Assembly (NCBI GenBank): GCA_024233785.1
Contig: JACKPD010000005.1
Location: 1-64,000 of the forward strand
Source: Spirochaetales bacterium
GTDB lineage: Bacteria > Spirochaetota > Spirochaetia > CADAEX01
Direction: 5' to 3'
DNA length: 64,000 nt
The notes below the pieces were generated by a model. The model did no database searches. It worked only from the letters and a program-made list of their open reading frames with translations, and was not told the origin of the DNA. Shown in pieces: positions 8,531-17,004 of the stretch (positions are counted from its first letter, which is position 1; each line of letters begins with the position of its first letter). Both the position numbers and the translations under genes were made by a program.

Positions 8531-10516
8531 TTGAACAGATTTAAAGTATCAGCTGATTTTGAACCCGCAGGTGATCAGATAACAGCAATAAAGGAGCTGT
8601 CGGCCGGGATTAAATCAGGGGCCAGGATACAGACGCTGAAAGGTGTAACAGGTTCCGGTAAAACCTTTACAATGGCTAAAATTATTGAGAATGTTAACAA
8701 ACCCGTGCTTGTTCTTTCGCACAACAAAACACTTGCGGCGCAGCTCTACAGGGAATTTACAGATTTTTTTCCGGATAACGCGGTTGAGTATTTTGTCTCT
8801 TATTACGATTATTACCAGCCTGAAGCCTATGTTCCGTCCAAAGATTTATATATTGAAAAAGACGCGTCAATTAATGATGAGATAGAACGGCTGCGTCTGT
8901 CCGCGACATCAGCGCTGCTTGACAGAAAAGATGTAATAATTGTTTCAACTGTTTCATGCATTTACGGACTCGGCGATCCGAATTCCTATAAAAACATGAA
9001 GTACCGTTTCCAGGAAGGGACAACCCTTGATACTTCTGAGATGGCAAGATACCTGATAACGATGCAGTATGAGAGAAATGATGTTACACCTGTGAGGGGA
9101 TGCTTCAGAATAAGGGGAGAGATAATAGAAATATTTCCCTCATATATGAAAAACGGTTACAGGATTGAGCTTGACTGGGAAAAAATTGTAAAGATAAGTG
9201 AATTCAATCCAGTTACAGGCGAGATGACTTCTGATTATGATTTTATCACCCTTTATCCGGCGAAGCATTTCGTCGTACCTGAAGACCAGCTTAAAACCGC
9301 TGTAGCAAGGATAAAAGACGAACTTGCCCAAAGGTATCAGCAGCTTACAGCTGAAGGAAAGCTTGTCGAAGCCCAGAGGATAAAAACAAGAACTGAATAT
9401 GATATCGAAATGCTTGAAGAAATGGGGTACTGCAACGGGATAGAAAATTATTCACGGCATATCGCCGGAAGGGCGGAGGGGGAAAGACCTGCGGTACTGC
9501 TTGATTATTTTTCTGATGATTTTATAACATTTGTGGACGAATCCCATGTCACGCTTTCCCAGGTTAGGGCGATGTTTGAGGGAGACAGATCAAGAAAATT
9601 AAACCTGGTTAATCACGGTTTCCGTCTGCCATCTGCGCTTGACAACAGGCCTCTGTTCTACGATGAGTTTAATTCCATAATCAATCAGGTGATTTTTGTA
9701 TCTGCAACTCCGGGCAAAGAGGAAAAAGCAAGATCCGAAAGGTTTGTTGAGCAGATAATCAGGCCGACCGGGCTGCTTGATCCCGAGATTGAGATTCTTC
9801 CGACTAAAGGTCAGATTGAACATCTCTACGGCGAGATAAAGAAACGAATTGAAAACAATGAAAGGACTTTAATTACAACACTTACCAAAAAGATGGCAGA
9901 GGATTTAACCGCATACTTTGTTGAAACAGGACTAAAGGTAAGATATCTTCACTCAGAGATTGAAACATTTGAGAGAGTCGAGATACTCCGCGATCTGAGG
10001 GCCGGCGTAACTGATGTAATTATTGGAATAAATCTTTTAAGGGAAGGCCTTGATTTGCCTGAAGTTTCACTTATAGCGATAATGGATGCGGACAAGATCG
10101 GATTTCTCCGCTCATCCACATCTCTGATACAGACCATTGGAAGGGCGGCCAGAAATGTAAACGGCAGGGTTATCATGTTTGCCGACAAGATTACAGATGC
10201 CATGAAAGAAGCGATTGAAGAAACACAGAGAAGAAGGGAAATCCAGAACAGTTATAATCTTCAGAACGGGATAACCCCTCTTACAATAAAAAAATCAATA
10301 CAGGATATATTAAAAAGAAAAATTGAAGAGAAGAAAAAAAGCAGCGAGCTTGATGTGGAAATTATCAAGAGCAGATATAACATTATTAATAAAATTGATA
10401 AAAAGAAACTGATCAGGGAACTTGAAGCCGTAATGCTTGAACACGCCAAAAATCTTGATTTTGAAGATGCTGCTTTTGTGCGGGATGAAATAATAAAACT
10501 TAAAGATACTGAATGA
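8531..10516 (+). CDS. uvrB: Excinuclease ABC subunit B
   Basis: DNA-damage verification subunit of nucleotide excision repair, acting with UvrA and UvrC. The 661-residue length is typical. Visible are Walker A GVTGSGKT (about 39-46), the beta-hairpin element YYDYYQPEAYVP, the DEAD-like FVDESHV, helicase motifs V/VI (GINLLREGLDLP, QTIGRAARN) and the C-terminal UVR motif (ELEAVMLEHAKNLDFEDAAF). The start is TTG at 8531, giving the usual N-terminus FKVSADFEPAGDQ; a GAGG lies about 10 nt upstream and no in-frame ATG is available. The stop overlaps an ATG of the following lipoprotein frame (ATGA at 10513..10516). Confidence 0.97.
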   Translation: MNRFKVSADFEPAGDQITAIKELSAGIKSGARIQTLKGVTGSGKTFTMAKIIENVNKPVLVLSHNKTLAAQLYREFTDFFPDNAVEYFVSYYDYYQPEAYVPSKDLYIEKDASINDEIERLRLSATSALLDRKDVIIVSTVSCIYGLGDPNSYKNMKYRFQEGTTLDTSEMARYLITMQYERNDVTPVRGCFRIRGEIIEIFPSYMKNGYRIELDWEKIVKISEFNPVTGEMTSDYDFITLYPAKHFVVPEDQLKTAVARIKDELAQRYQQLTAEGKLVEAQRIKTRTEYDIEMLEEMGYCNGIENYSRHIAGRAEGERPAVLLDYFSDDFITFVDESHVTLSQVRAMFEGDRSRKLNLVNHGFRLPSALDNRPLFYDEFNSIINQVIFVSATPGKEEKARSERFVEQIIRPTGLLDPEIEILPTKGQIEHLYGEIKKRIENNERTLITTLTKKMAEDLTAYFVETGLKVRYLHSEIETFERVEILRDLRAGVTDVIIGINLLREGLDLPEVSLIAIMDADKIGFLRSSTSLIQTIGRAARNVNGRVIMFADKITDAMKEAIEETQRRREIQNSYNLQNGITPLTIKKSIQDILKRKIEEKKKSSELDVEIIKSRYNIINKIDKKKLIRELEAVMLEHAKNLDFEDAAFVRDEIIKLKDTE

Positions 10517-10548
10517 CATATTTTTCAAAATATTATATTATCTGTTTT

Positions 10549-10935
10549 ATGAAAAATCCTCTTATCCGTTTAGCCCTGACTCTTTTTATAATATTGTTTT
10601 CTGCATCATGTTCCAAAAAAGAACAGATAACCATAATAGACCTTCCCGCTACCCAGGTTCTTGAACAGAATACTAATTTCGCAATTATTACATCCTCACA
10701 TTTAAGACTCAGAGAGGAACCTTCCATCAAGGCAAAGGCAATAACCACGCTCTGGAAAGGATATGTGCTTGAAATAATCTCAAGATCTACAAAAAAAGAG
10801 ATTATCGAAGATCATGAGAATTACTGGTATCAGATAAACTATGACGGTCTTCAGGGATGGATATTCGGTGCCTATATCAGGGTATTCCCGACAATTGAAA
10901 AGGCGCGGGAAGCTTCAAAAGCCATGCAGCAGTAA
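10549..10935 (+). CDS. SH3-domain lipoprotein
   Basis: Small protein of 128 residues. The ATG at 10549 gives a clean lipoprotein signal peptide (MKNPLIRLALTLFIILFSASC). The mature part carries a bacterial SH3 domain (about 45-110; LRLREEPS, WYQINYDGLQGWIFGAYI), a fold that often binds peptidoglycan or peptides in the envelope. An alternative ATG at 10513 overlaps the uvrB stop (ATGA) and would add 12 residues in front of the signal peptide; it offers translational coupling, but neither start has a good Shine-Dalgarno. It is convergent with the thiamine operon, 14 nt away. The specific role is unknown. Confidence 0.8.
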   Translation: MKNPLIRLALTLFIILFSASCSKKEQITIIDLPATQVLEQNTNFAIITSSHLRLREEPSIKAKAITTLWKGYVLEIISRSTKKEIIEDHENYWYQINYDGLQGWIFGAYIRVFPTIEKAREASKAMQQ

Positions 10936-10949
10936 TTAGGCAAAGCAGA

Positions 10950-12023
10950 TTATGTAATACAGATTGTTTTCTCAGGGTCAATCCTGAATGCAGCATAATC
11001 CTTATCAAGTGTTTTATAAGGAAAGTAATCATAAAGAATAATTTTTATATTTTCTCCTGCCTCAGGCTGCGCTTCAACCCGGTAGTAACTTCCAAGAAAA
11101 GTTTTTTTTGTTATTTTGACCCTGATATAGTTTAAATTATTGTTTCCGCCGGCAGGACCTGACTCCTGAGGACCGGTTATTTCGCAGTACTCCGGTCTGA
11201 AAAAAATATATGATAATTTTTCTTCTTCATTTAATGGAATTGTTCTTTCTGGCTTTTTAAATAACCCGGCCTCAGTCATAACTTTATCATCGCTTATCCC
11301 TGTTATTTTAAGCCAGTTTGATTCGCCGATAAACCTGGCTGTGAAGCTGGACTTTGGATTATGATAAAGGTTTAAAGGAGAATCTGTCTGTTCAATTCTT
11401 CCGTTGTTCATAACGCATATTCTGTCCGAGAGGGAAAGAGCTTCTTCCTGGTCATGGGTAACATATATGGTTGTCAGTCCTGTTTTTTCATGGATTTCCC
11501 TTATCTCGTTTCTCAGCGTATTTCTTAAAGTCACATCAAGCGCGCTTAACGGCTCATCAAGCAGAAGTATTTCAGGCTCTGCAGCAATTGCCCTTGCAAG
11601 GGCTACTCTCTGCTTTTCACCTCCGGAAAGCATGTCTGTATTTCTTGCGGCATATTTTTCCATTCTTATTGATGATAAAAGCGATTCTGCCTTATCTGCA
11701 ATTCTCATTTTATCCCATCTTTTGGATTCAGGTCCGTAAGTGATGTTTTTATATACATTCCTGTTCGGGAAAAGGGCATAATTCTGAAAAACTATCGATA
11801 TGTTCCTTTCCCGGGGCGGCAAGTCTGTTATATCCTTTCCAGAAAGAAATATTTTTCCCTTATCAGGTTTGATAAATCCCGCGATAATCCTCAGCAGGGT
11901 TGTCTTTCCGCATCCCGACGGCCCTGATAATGTAAACAGTTCCCCGTTTTCAATATGAAAATCAACAACTATATCAAAATCATCATAATGTTTGTAAATT
12001 CCTCTCAATTCAAGATATTTCAT
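10950..12023 (-). CDS. thiQ: Thiamine ABC transporter, ATP-binding subunit
   Basis: ATPase of the thiamine/TPP importer. Motifs: Walker A GPSGCGKTT (about 34-42), Q-loop FQNYALFPNRN, signature LSGGEKQRVALARA, Walker B ILLLDEPLSALD and switch YVTHDQEEA. At 357 residues it is longer than E. coli ThiQ because a C-terminal TOBE-type regulatory region follows (from about 235), as in PotA/FbpC-type ATPases. The start ATG at 12023 has GGAAGGAT upstream and overlaps the thiP stop by 4 nt, so the two are translationally coupled. Thiamine specificity is inferred from the upstream ThiB and the TPP riboswitch. Confidence 0.9.
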   Translation of the reverse strand: MKYLELRGIYKHYDDFDIVVDFHIENGELFTLSGPSGCGKTTLLRIIAGFIKPDKGKIFLSGKDITDLPPRERNISIVFQNYALFPNRNVYKNITYGPESKRWDKMRIADKAESLLSSIRMEKYAARNTDMLSGGEKQRVALARAIAAEPEILLLDEPLSALDVTLRNTLRNEIREIHEKTGLTTIYVTHDQEEALSLSDRICVMNNGRIEQTDSPLNLYHNPKSSFTARFIGESNWLKITGISDDKVMTEAGLFKKPERTIPLNEEEKLSYIFFRPEYCEITGPQESGPAGGNNNLNYIRVKITKKTFLGSYYRVEAQPEAGENIKIILYDYFPYKTLDKDYAAFRIDPEKTICIT

Positions 12024-13645
12024 AATTCTATCCTTCCAGATTTATCAATTAGAAAAAAAGAAATAACGCAGGTCACAATCAGTATGGATCCCATGGCGCA
12101 AGCCTGACTGAAGTTATACGATCCGATAAGGCGGTATATCGCAACCGGAATAGTTGTGAACCTGTCCGGCGCTATCATCAGGGTGGAATTTATCTCTCCC
12201 ATAGAGAGGGCAAAGGCAAGTACTCCGCCGGTAATTATTCCGCCGCGCACAAGGGGAAGTTCAATGGTGAACAATATTCTTCTCCTGTCCGCTCCTATGC
12301 TTTCAGCAGATTCAATAATGCTTCTGTCAATTTTATCATAGAAAACTGAGATGCTTTTAAATACAAGGGGAAGAAATATTACTGAATGCAGCATGCTGAG
12401 CAGTACCAGCGGCTGTATTTCTATCTGAAAATCAGAAACAGCTTTCATATAGGAAAGTGAAAGAATAATTGACGATACACCGAGACTCATGGCAAAAAAT
12501 GTTTCAATCAATACTTTCATTACAGTTTTTTTTCTCTGAAGAAATGAAAGCGCGGCAACAGAAACTGCGCAGGTTAATAAAGTATTGACAGAAGCAAGAA
12601 TCAGGCTGTTTTTGACCGGGCGGAATCCCAGCTCTGAAAAACTTTTTATATACCACCTGAGGCTGAAAACCGCGTTCCCGGCATGGGAGCTTTTAAACCT
12701 GAAAGATTCAAAAATTATCATTGCAAGCGGCATAATGATAATTATAAAAAGAAAAAGGAAAAACAGCACAATAAGAATAATCTGCAATAATGATGAAGAG
12801 CTCTTTTTTTCAGGTATCCTGAAATTATCTGAATAAATCATGGATGTTTTTTTCTGATAAAAAGAATAGATAAATAAAAAGGAAAGAGTAACAAAAGACT
12901 GAAGCACTGAAAGCGAACAGGCCGCCCTTATATCCATTGATATCCTTACAAGCCGGTATATCTCAACTTCCAGGGTTGTAAATTTCGGTCCGCCGCCGAG
13001 AACCAGTATTATTGAAAAACTCATGAAACAGAGGATGAAAATGAGTGAAAACGCAGCAATGACAGGCGGCAGTATCTGCGGCAGCACCGCTGTTATGAAA
13101 ACCCTCAGTTTTGTAGCTCCAAGACTTTCAGCCGCTTCGATTATATCGCCGGATATCCTCTCCCATGCTGAACTTACAATCCTTATAAATAAAGGCGAAT
13201 TGTAAAATACATGTGCAAGTATTATAGCTTTGAAACTGTAAAGTATTAAAAAAGGAGGCTTTTCAAGATCGAAGAGTTTCATAGCGGCTGAATTTATCAG
13301 CCCGTTATTTCCGAACAGCAGGACAAACCCGAGAACCACAATAATTGAGGGGAGAACAAACGGCACAAGGGTAATTGATTTTATAATATTTTTAAAAGGA
13401 AAATTGAAATTAACAAGTATGTATGCGCCTGTCAGCCCCGGAATCATTGAAAAAAAAGCGCTGAAAAAAGCCTGTTTGAGTGTAAAAATGAATACACTTT
13501 TAAAATATGATTCAGAAAAAATATTTATAAGAGATGACGGTGAGACCCCTGATATCAAAAGATTAGCCAGAGGAAAATAGAAAGCGAAAAGAATAAATAA
13601 AAACGGCAGGGAATAAAAAACTGCCGCGCTTTTCTTTACCGTCAT
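12020..13645 (-). CDS. thiP: Thiamine ABC transporter, fused permease
   Basis: Inner-membrane permease of 541 residues made of two tandem binding-protein-dependent permease modules of about six membrane segments each, as in ThiP and other iron/thiamine permeases. The coupling-loop EAA motifs that contact ThiQ are visible in both halves: EAAESLGATKLRVFITAVLP near 190 and ESAESIGADRRRILFTIELP near 450. It starts with ATG at 13645, with AGGGAT about 10 nt upstream, 13 nt after thiB, and overlaps thiQ by 4 nt. It carries thiamine handed over by the ThiB lipoprotein. Confidence 0.92.
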   Translation of the reverse strand: MTVKKSAAVFYSLPFLFILFAFYFPLANLLISGVSPSSLINIFSESYFKSVFIFTLKQAFFSAFFSMIPGLTGAYILVNFNFPFKNIIKSITLVPFVLPSIIVVLGFVLLFGNNGLINSAAMKLFDLEKPPFLILYSFKAIILAHVFYNSPLFIRIVSSAWERISGDIIEAAESLGATKLRVFITAVLPQILPPVIAAFSLIFILCFMSFSIILVLGGGPKFTTLEVEIYRLVRISMDIRAACSLSVLQSFVTLSFLFIYSFYQKKTSMIYSDNFRIPEKKSSSSLLQIILIVLFFLFLFIIIIMPLAMIIFESFRFKSSHAGNAVFSLRWYIKSFSELGFRPVKNSLILASVNTLLTCAVSVAALSFLQRKKTVMKVLIETFFAMSLGVSSIILSLSYMKAVSDFQIEIQPLVLLSMLHSVIFLPLVFKSISVFYDKIDRSIIESAESIGADRRRILFTIELPLVRGGIITGGVLAFALSMGEINSTLMIAPDRFTTIPVAIYRLIGSYNFSQACAMGSILIVTCVISFFLIDKSGRIEL

Positions 13646-13658
13646 CTTTATAATATCC

Positions 13659-14672
13659 CTAGTCCCTGACCGCGGTAAGCCATTCTTTTATCCAGCTGTC
13701 AATATTTTCTGCTGCTGTTCTGCTGTCAAGAAGAAGATATTTTTCCGGCTTGAGGGCGGCTCTGTATGAGTCCGGGAGAGGTATGTCCCTGACAGGAAAC
13801 ATCCAGTTTGTAAGGGGAAGTTCCTTCTGGAAATCTTCAGAAAGTATGAAATCAATGAATTTTTCAGCTTCTTCCCTTTTTTTTGACCCTTTTACAATAG
13901 CAGCCCCTTCAATGTGCATATAATTGCCGTTTTCAAATACCGCTGCTTTATATATCTCACTGTTTTCATATTCAAGATGATATGCCGGGCTTGTAGTATA
14001 ACTTAAAACCATGGGCGCCTCCCCGTTGACAAACAGGCCGTAGCCAGAATCCCAGCCTTCCGAGATTGTAAGTATGTTGGGCGAAAGTTTTTTCCAGTAT
14101 TCAGTAAAATCATCCCCATAGGCCTTAACTGTCCAGAGTAAAAATCCAAGGCCCGGACCTGAAGTTCTTGGATCCATCAGAATAATTGATTTGCTGTAAC
14201 TCCTGTCAAGAAGGTCATCAAGCGAGGAGGGAGGAACTGAGATTTTTTCACTGTCATATATGATAGCGAAAAATCCGTAATCATAAGGAGTTATATGACC
14301 TGATTTATCAAAAATAAGATTGTCATCTATATTTGACAACGCGTCTGAAGTATATTTTTCAAGTATACCGGCAGATATGGCTTTTTGCGCCATATTATTG
14401 TCTATTCCTATAACAATATCAGCCTCCGGTTTTTCCGCTTCAAGAATAAGGCGGCTTAGTACCTGGCCTGAATCGCCGGGTGAGACAATTTCAGTTTTAA
14501 TTCCGGTTTTTTCTTCAAACAGCGGAAACACTATCGGCCCCGGTCCCCATTCCGAAATAAAAGAATCATAGGCATAGATTACAAGATTTTCAGATACACT
14601 GCTTTTTTTTGAACAGGAAACTGAAAACATCAAAAGAAAAACAATAAGGAAAGCAATAATAAAATTTTTCAC
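13659..14672 (-). CDS. thiB: Thiamine-binding lipoprotein
   Basis: Substrate-binding component of the thiamine ABC importer. It matches E. coli ThiB closely: YDSFxxxWGPGPIV at the start of the mature protein, DIVIGIDNN, PYDYGFFAIIYD, DPRTSGPGLGFLLW, LSYTTSPAYH and NWMFPV. A GTG at 14672 preceded by GGGGG gives a compact lipoprotein signal peptide ending in FSVSC; an upstream TTG at 14711 would add 13 residues and lacks a ribosome site, so GTG is preferred (337 residues). It is the first gene after the TPP riboswitch at 14826..14903 and is followed by thiP and thiQ. Confidence 0.95.
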   Translation of the reverse strand: MKNFIIAFLIVFLLMFSVSCSKKSSVSENLVIYAYDSFISEWGPGPIVFPLFEEKTGIKTEIVSPGDSGQVLSRLILEAEKPEADIVIGIDNNMAQKAISAGILEKYTSDALSNIDDNLIFDKSGHITPYDYGFFAIIYDSEKISVPPSSLDDLLDRSYSKSIILMDPRTSGPGLGFLLWTVKAYGDDFTEYWKKLSPNILTISEGWDSGYGLFVNGEAPMVLSYTTSPAYHLEYENSEIYKAAVFENGNYMHIEGAAIVKGSKKREEAEKFIDFILSEDFQKELPLTNWMFPVRDIPLPDSYRAALKPEKYLLLDSRTAAENIDSWIKEWLTAVRD

Positions 14673-14825
14673 AATAAACCCCCGAAAAATATTAATCAGG
14701 GATATCCGCAATTTCTGGAAGGATGCTTAAGACCCGTGCAGTCAAAACCGGGCTGCGGCATCCCAATCCAATAAGCTGGATTCCCGATAGAGTTTTTGTG
14801 CATATGAAAGGGGAATGAAAAATGT

Positions 14826-14903
14826 TGTACTCCCTACGCTGGCATTATCCAGATCAGGTTCAACGGGTATTATCTCAGGCTTGAATCGCCACCCCACATA
14901 CAC
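14826..14903 (-). promoter_or_regulatory. TPP riboswitch (THI element)
   Basis: The minus strand carries the conserved thiamine pyrophosphate aptamer: GGGGTGGC of P2, CTGAGATAATACCC, GAACCTGATCTGGATAATGCC and GCGTAGGGA in order, closed by a TGTA/TACA P1 helix. TPP binding is expected to switch off thiBPQ. The 150-nt stretch between aptamer and thiB holds several hairpins (for example AATCCA/TGGATT at about 14765..14782) but no clear stem plus U-run, so the switch may act on translation or through a less obvious terminator. Confidence 0.95.
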
Positions 14904-14918
14904 AGAAAAGTTATAATA

Positions 14919-14946
14919 ATTATATTATTTTAAATCCGATAGTCAA
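14919..14946 (-). promoter_or_regulatory. Strong sigma-70 promoter of the thiBPQ operon
   Basis: Minus strand TTGACT, 16-nt spacer, TATAAT. +1 would fall near 14912, just before the riboswitch. The -35 lies in the loop and arm of a GATAGT-GTTG-ACTATC hairpin behind the upstream MFS gene. Confidence 0.8.
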
Positions 14947-14951
14947 CACTA

Positions 14952-16130
14952 TCAGCTGTAAATAAACTTCTTTTTCCTGATATAGAGGACAAACGGCAGT
15001 CCGATAAATGAAATGCAGCCGGATAATAAAAATGCGCTGCTTAAACCAAGAATATCTCCAGCTATTCCTGTAAAAACAAGTGCCGCGGAAATAGTAAGAA
15101 AATCAATCATTATGTAGATACTGCTGCTTACTGTAGGGTTTTTCCCGCTTACCGCCTGTACATAGGCCAGAATTACAGGTGCTGACGCGAAAGAGACAAA
15201 GCCGGTAAGGATAATCAGAATCATAAGAATAGTTACAGAAGTATTTCCCGCGAACAGAAAAAGAAACATCAGAACTGGCGATAAGGAGGAAATTACAAGC
15301 AGTGTGTTATTTTTACCGAATCTGTCAGATATTGGTCCTGCAAGCATTGTGCCTGCGGCAGCTGATACCTGAAGTACGGAAAGGGATATGCCTGAAAACC
15401 ATAGGGAGTGGCCCCTGGATGTAAGGTATGCAGGAAGAAAAGCGTTGAGCACTGATGAAATGCTAGCCCTTGCAATCATTAGCATTAAAACCGGAAGAAA
15501 GAACCCTTTCATGGTTTTTAATACAGTAAAAAATTTATCTTCACAAACAGCTGATGCATGACTGCTGTTTTCGTTGGAGCTTTCATCCCTGAATTTCATG
15601 ATTACGGCCAAAGCCATAAAAAGGGCGAGAGGGAGAAGAAAATAAACCCTGCCAGGCCCCCAGAGTGTTATGGCGGCAAGAATCAGCAGAGGGCCTACTC
15701 CGCGTGACATTTCGCCTCCGAACATATAAAAGCTCATTCCAAGCCCTATCCGGCTGCCTGAATGCTTTTTTATCATTACCGGCCCGATTATATGAAAAAA
15801 GCATGCGCTTAGACCCATTATCAGAATAAGGATTGAAAGTACAAGATAAGAGGGTGCTGCGGTTATAAAACACATACTTGCAGCAGTTACCATAATTGAA
15901 ACGGATAGTACAAGCGCAACAGGTTTCCTTGATGCAAAATTGCCGATAACCGGGTTTAAAAGCGCCGGAAGCCTGTGGAAAATGGATAAAAGTCCTGCCT
16001 GTGAATAGCTGATTCCAAGGGTCTGTATTATAAGGGGAAGGGCGGGTGATAAAAAATGGCTGAAAAGATCATGAAAAAAATGGGATGCAGAAACTGTTGC
16101 TACAGAAAATAAATCAAATCTTTTTTTCAT
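14952..16130 (-). CDS. MFS transporter, fosmidomycin-resistance-like
   Basis: Inner-membrane transporter of 392 residues with about 12 hydrophobic segments. The N-terminus (SASHFFHDLFSHFLSPALP) and the loop motif between segments 2 and 3 resemble the FSR/Fsr exporter subfamily of the major facilitator superfamily; a second half motif (GPISDRFGKNNTLL) is also present. The substrate is not predictable. The ATG at 16130 has GGGAG about 10 nt upstream. It is transcribed toward the riboswitch and thiB, but a strong promoter and a short hairpin sit between them, so it is probably a separate unit from the thiamine operon. It follows the unknown exported gene by 21 nt. Confidence 0.85.
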   Translation of the reverse strand: MKKRFDLFSVATVSASHFFHDLFSHFLSPALPLIIQTLGISYSQAGLLSIFHRLPALLNPVIGNFASRKPVALVLSVSIMVTAASMCFITAAPSYLVLSILILIMGLSACFFHIIGPVMIKKHSGSRIGLGMSFYMFGGEMSRGVGPLLILAAITLWGPGRVYFLLPLALFMALAVIMKFRDESSNENSSHASAVCEDKFFTVLKTMKGFFLPVLMLMIARASISSVLNAFLPAYLTSRGHSLWFSGISLSVLQVSAAAGTMLAGPISDRFGKNNTLLVISSLSPVLMFLFLFAGNTSVTILMILIILTGFVSFASAPVILAYVQAVSGKNPTVSSSIYIMIDFLTISAALVFTGIAGDILGLSSAFLLSGCISFIGLPFVLYIRKKKFIYS

Positions 16131-16151
16131 AATATAAAAACTCCCGCTTAA

Positions 16152-16958
16152 CTAATAAGAATAACTGCTTTTAAACCAATTGAATAAAGCTGTAACACGG
16201 TTGTAAATCGATATGCCGATCCTGTTCCTAATAAAATCAGAATCAATAGTTCTGCTTATCCCGTTGCAGTAAATTATCAATCCGTTTTCCGCGGGAATAA
16301 CAGCTGTATAAAATATCAGACCGTTTTTTTTGACAACAGGGAAAAATGCAAGTGTAATTCTTTCAAGATTGCTCATTTTCATTACGAGTGATTCATCTGA
16401 AACCGAGTAATCGATAAGATATTTATTGTTTCCGAACGTTGTGTCCTCAATCAAAGCTGTCATGGTGTGTTTTTCCGGCAGGGAACTCATTGATGCCTCT
16501 GCAGCTGTTAACGGACGGGTTTGACCGGATTGTATCTCTACTTTTGAAAAAAGCACTCTCTCTTCTTTATGGGAATAGGAATAATAGGTTATCCCTTCAA
16601 GCTTTTTAATATCTGTCAGAATATTAAAAGAATCCAGTATTATATATTTTTTATCCCGTACTGACGGGTATGTAAAATAAAAAACACTCTCTATCGCAGT
16701 ATTGAAATCTGTTTTTTCAATATCTTTTAAAATTCTGTTTCTATCCTTTAATTCAGGCAGCAGTTTGAAATCAAGATGTGAAGACGGATATCTGTCAATT
16801 CTCCCTTCCTTGATTAATGTTTCAATTTCGCTTTTTTCAATTCTGCTGAAAAACCGGCTGAATTCTTTATATTCTCCCTGTTTTTCATCGGAAAATGAAT
16901 ATATTGTAAAGAAAGAGAGCTGGAGCGTTGCCAAGATTGAAAAAATCAGAGTTCTCAT
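16152..16958 (-). CDS. Conserved-looking exported protein of unknown function
   Basis: A 268-residue protein with an N-terminal signal peptide (MRTLIFSILATLQLSFFTIYSFS), so probably periplasmic. The rest shows no motif I can name; it alternates short charged helices and beta-like segments, and resembles the uncharacterised exported proteins common in spirochaete genomes. The ATG at 16958 has no clear Shine-Dalgarno. It lies divergently beside murG (46-bp gap) and 21 nt before the MFS gene, with which it may be co-transcribed. Confidence 0.75.
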   Translation of the reverse strand: MRTLIFSILATLQLSFFTIYSFSDEKQGEYKEFSRFFSRIEKSEIETLIKEGRIDRYPSSHLDFKLLPELKDRNRILKDIEKTDFNTAIESVFYFTYPSVRDKKYIILDSFNILTDIKKLEGITYYSYSHKEERVLFSKVEIQSGQTRPLTAAEASMSSLPEKHTMTALIEDTTFGNNKYLIDYSVSDESLVMKMSNLERITLAFFPVVKKNGLIFYTAVIPAENGLIIYCNGISRTIDSDFIRNRIGISIYNRVTALFNWFKSSYSY

Positions 16959-16963
16959 ATAAT
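16937..16963 (+). promoter_or_regulatory. Possible murG promoter
   Basis: TTGAAA, a short 15-nt spacer and TATAAT, overlapping the start codon of the divergent gene. The boxes are good but the spacing is below optimum. Confidence 0.35.
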
Positions 16964-17004
16964 CTCAAATCTAAGGTAATAGCACTTTAACATCAAGAGG
17001 TATT

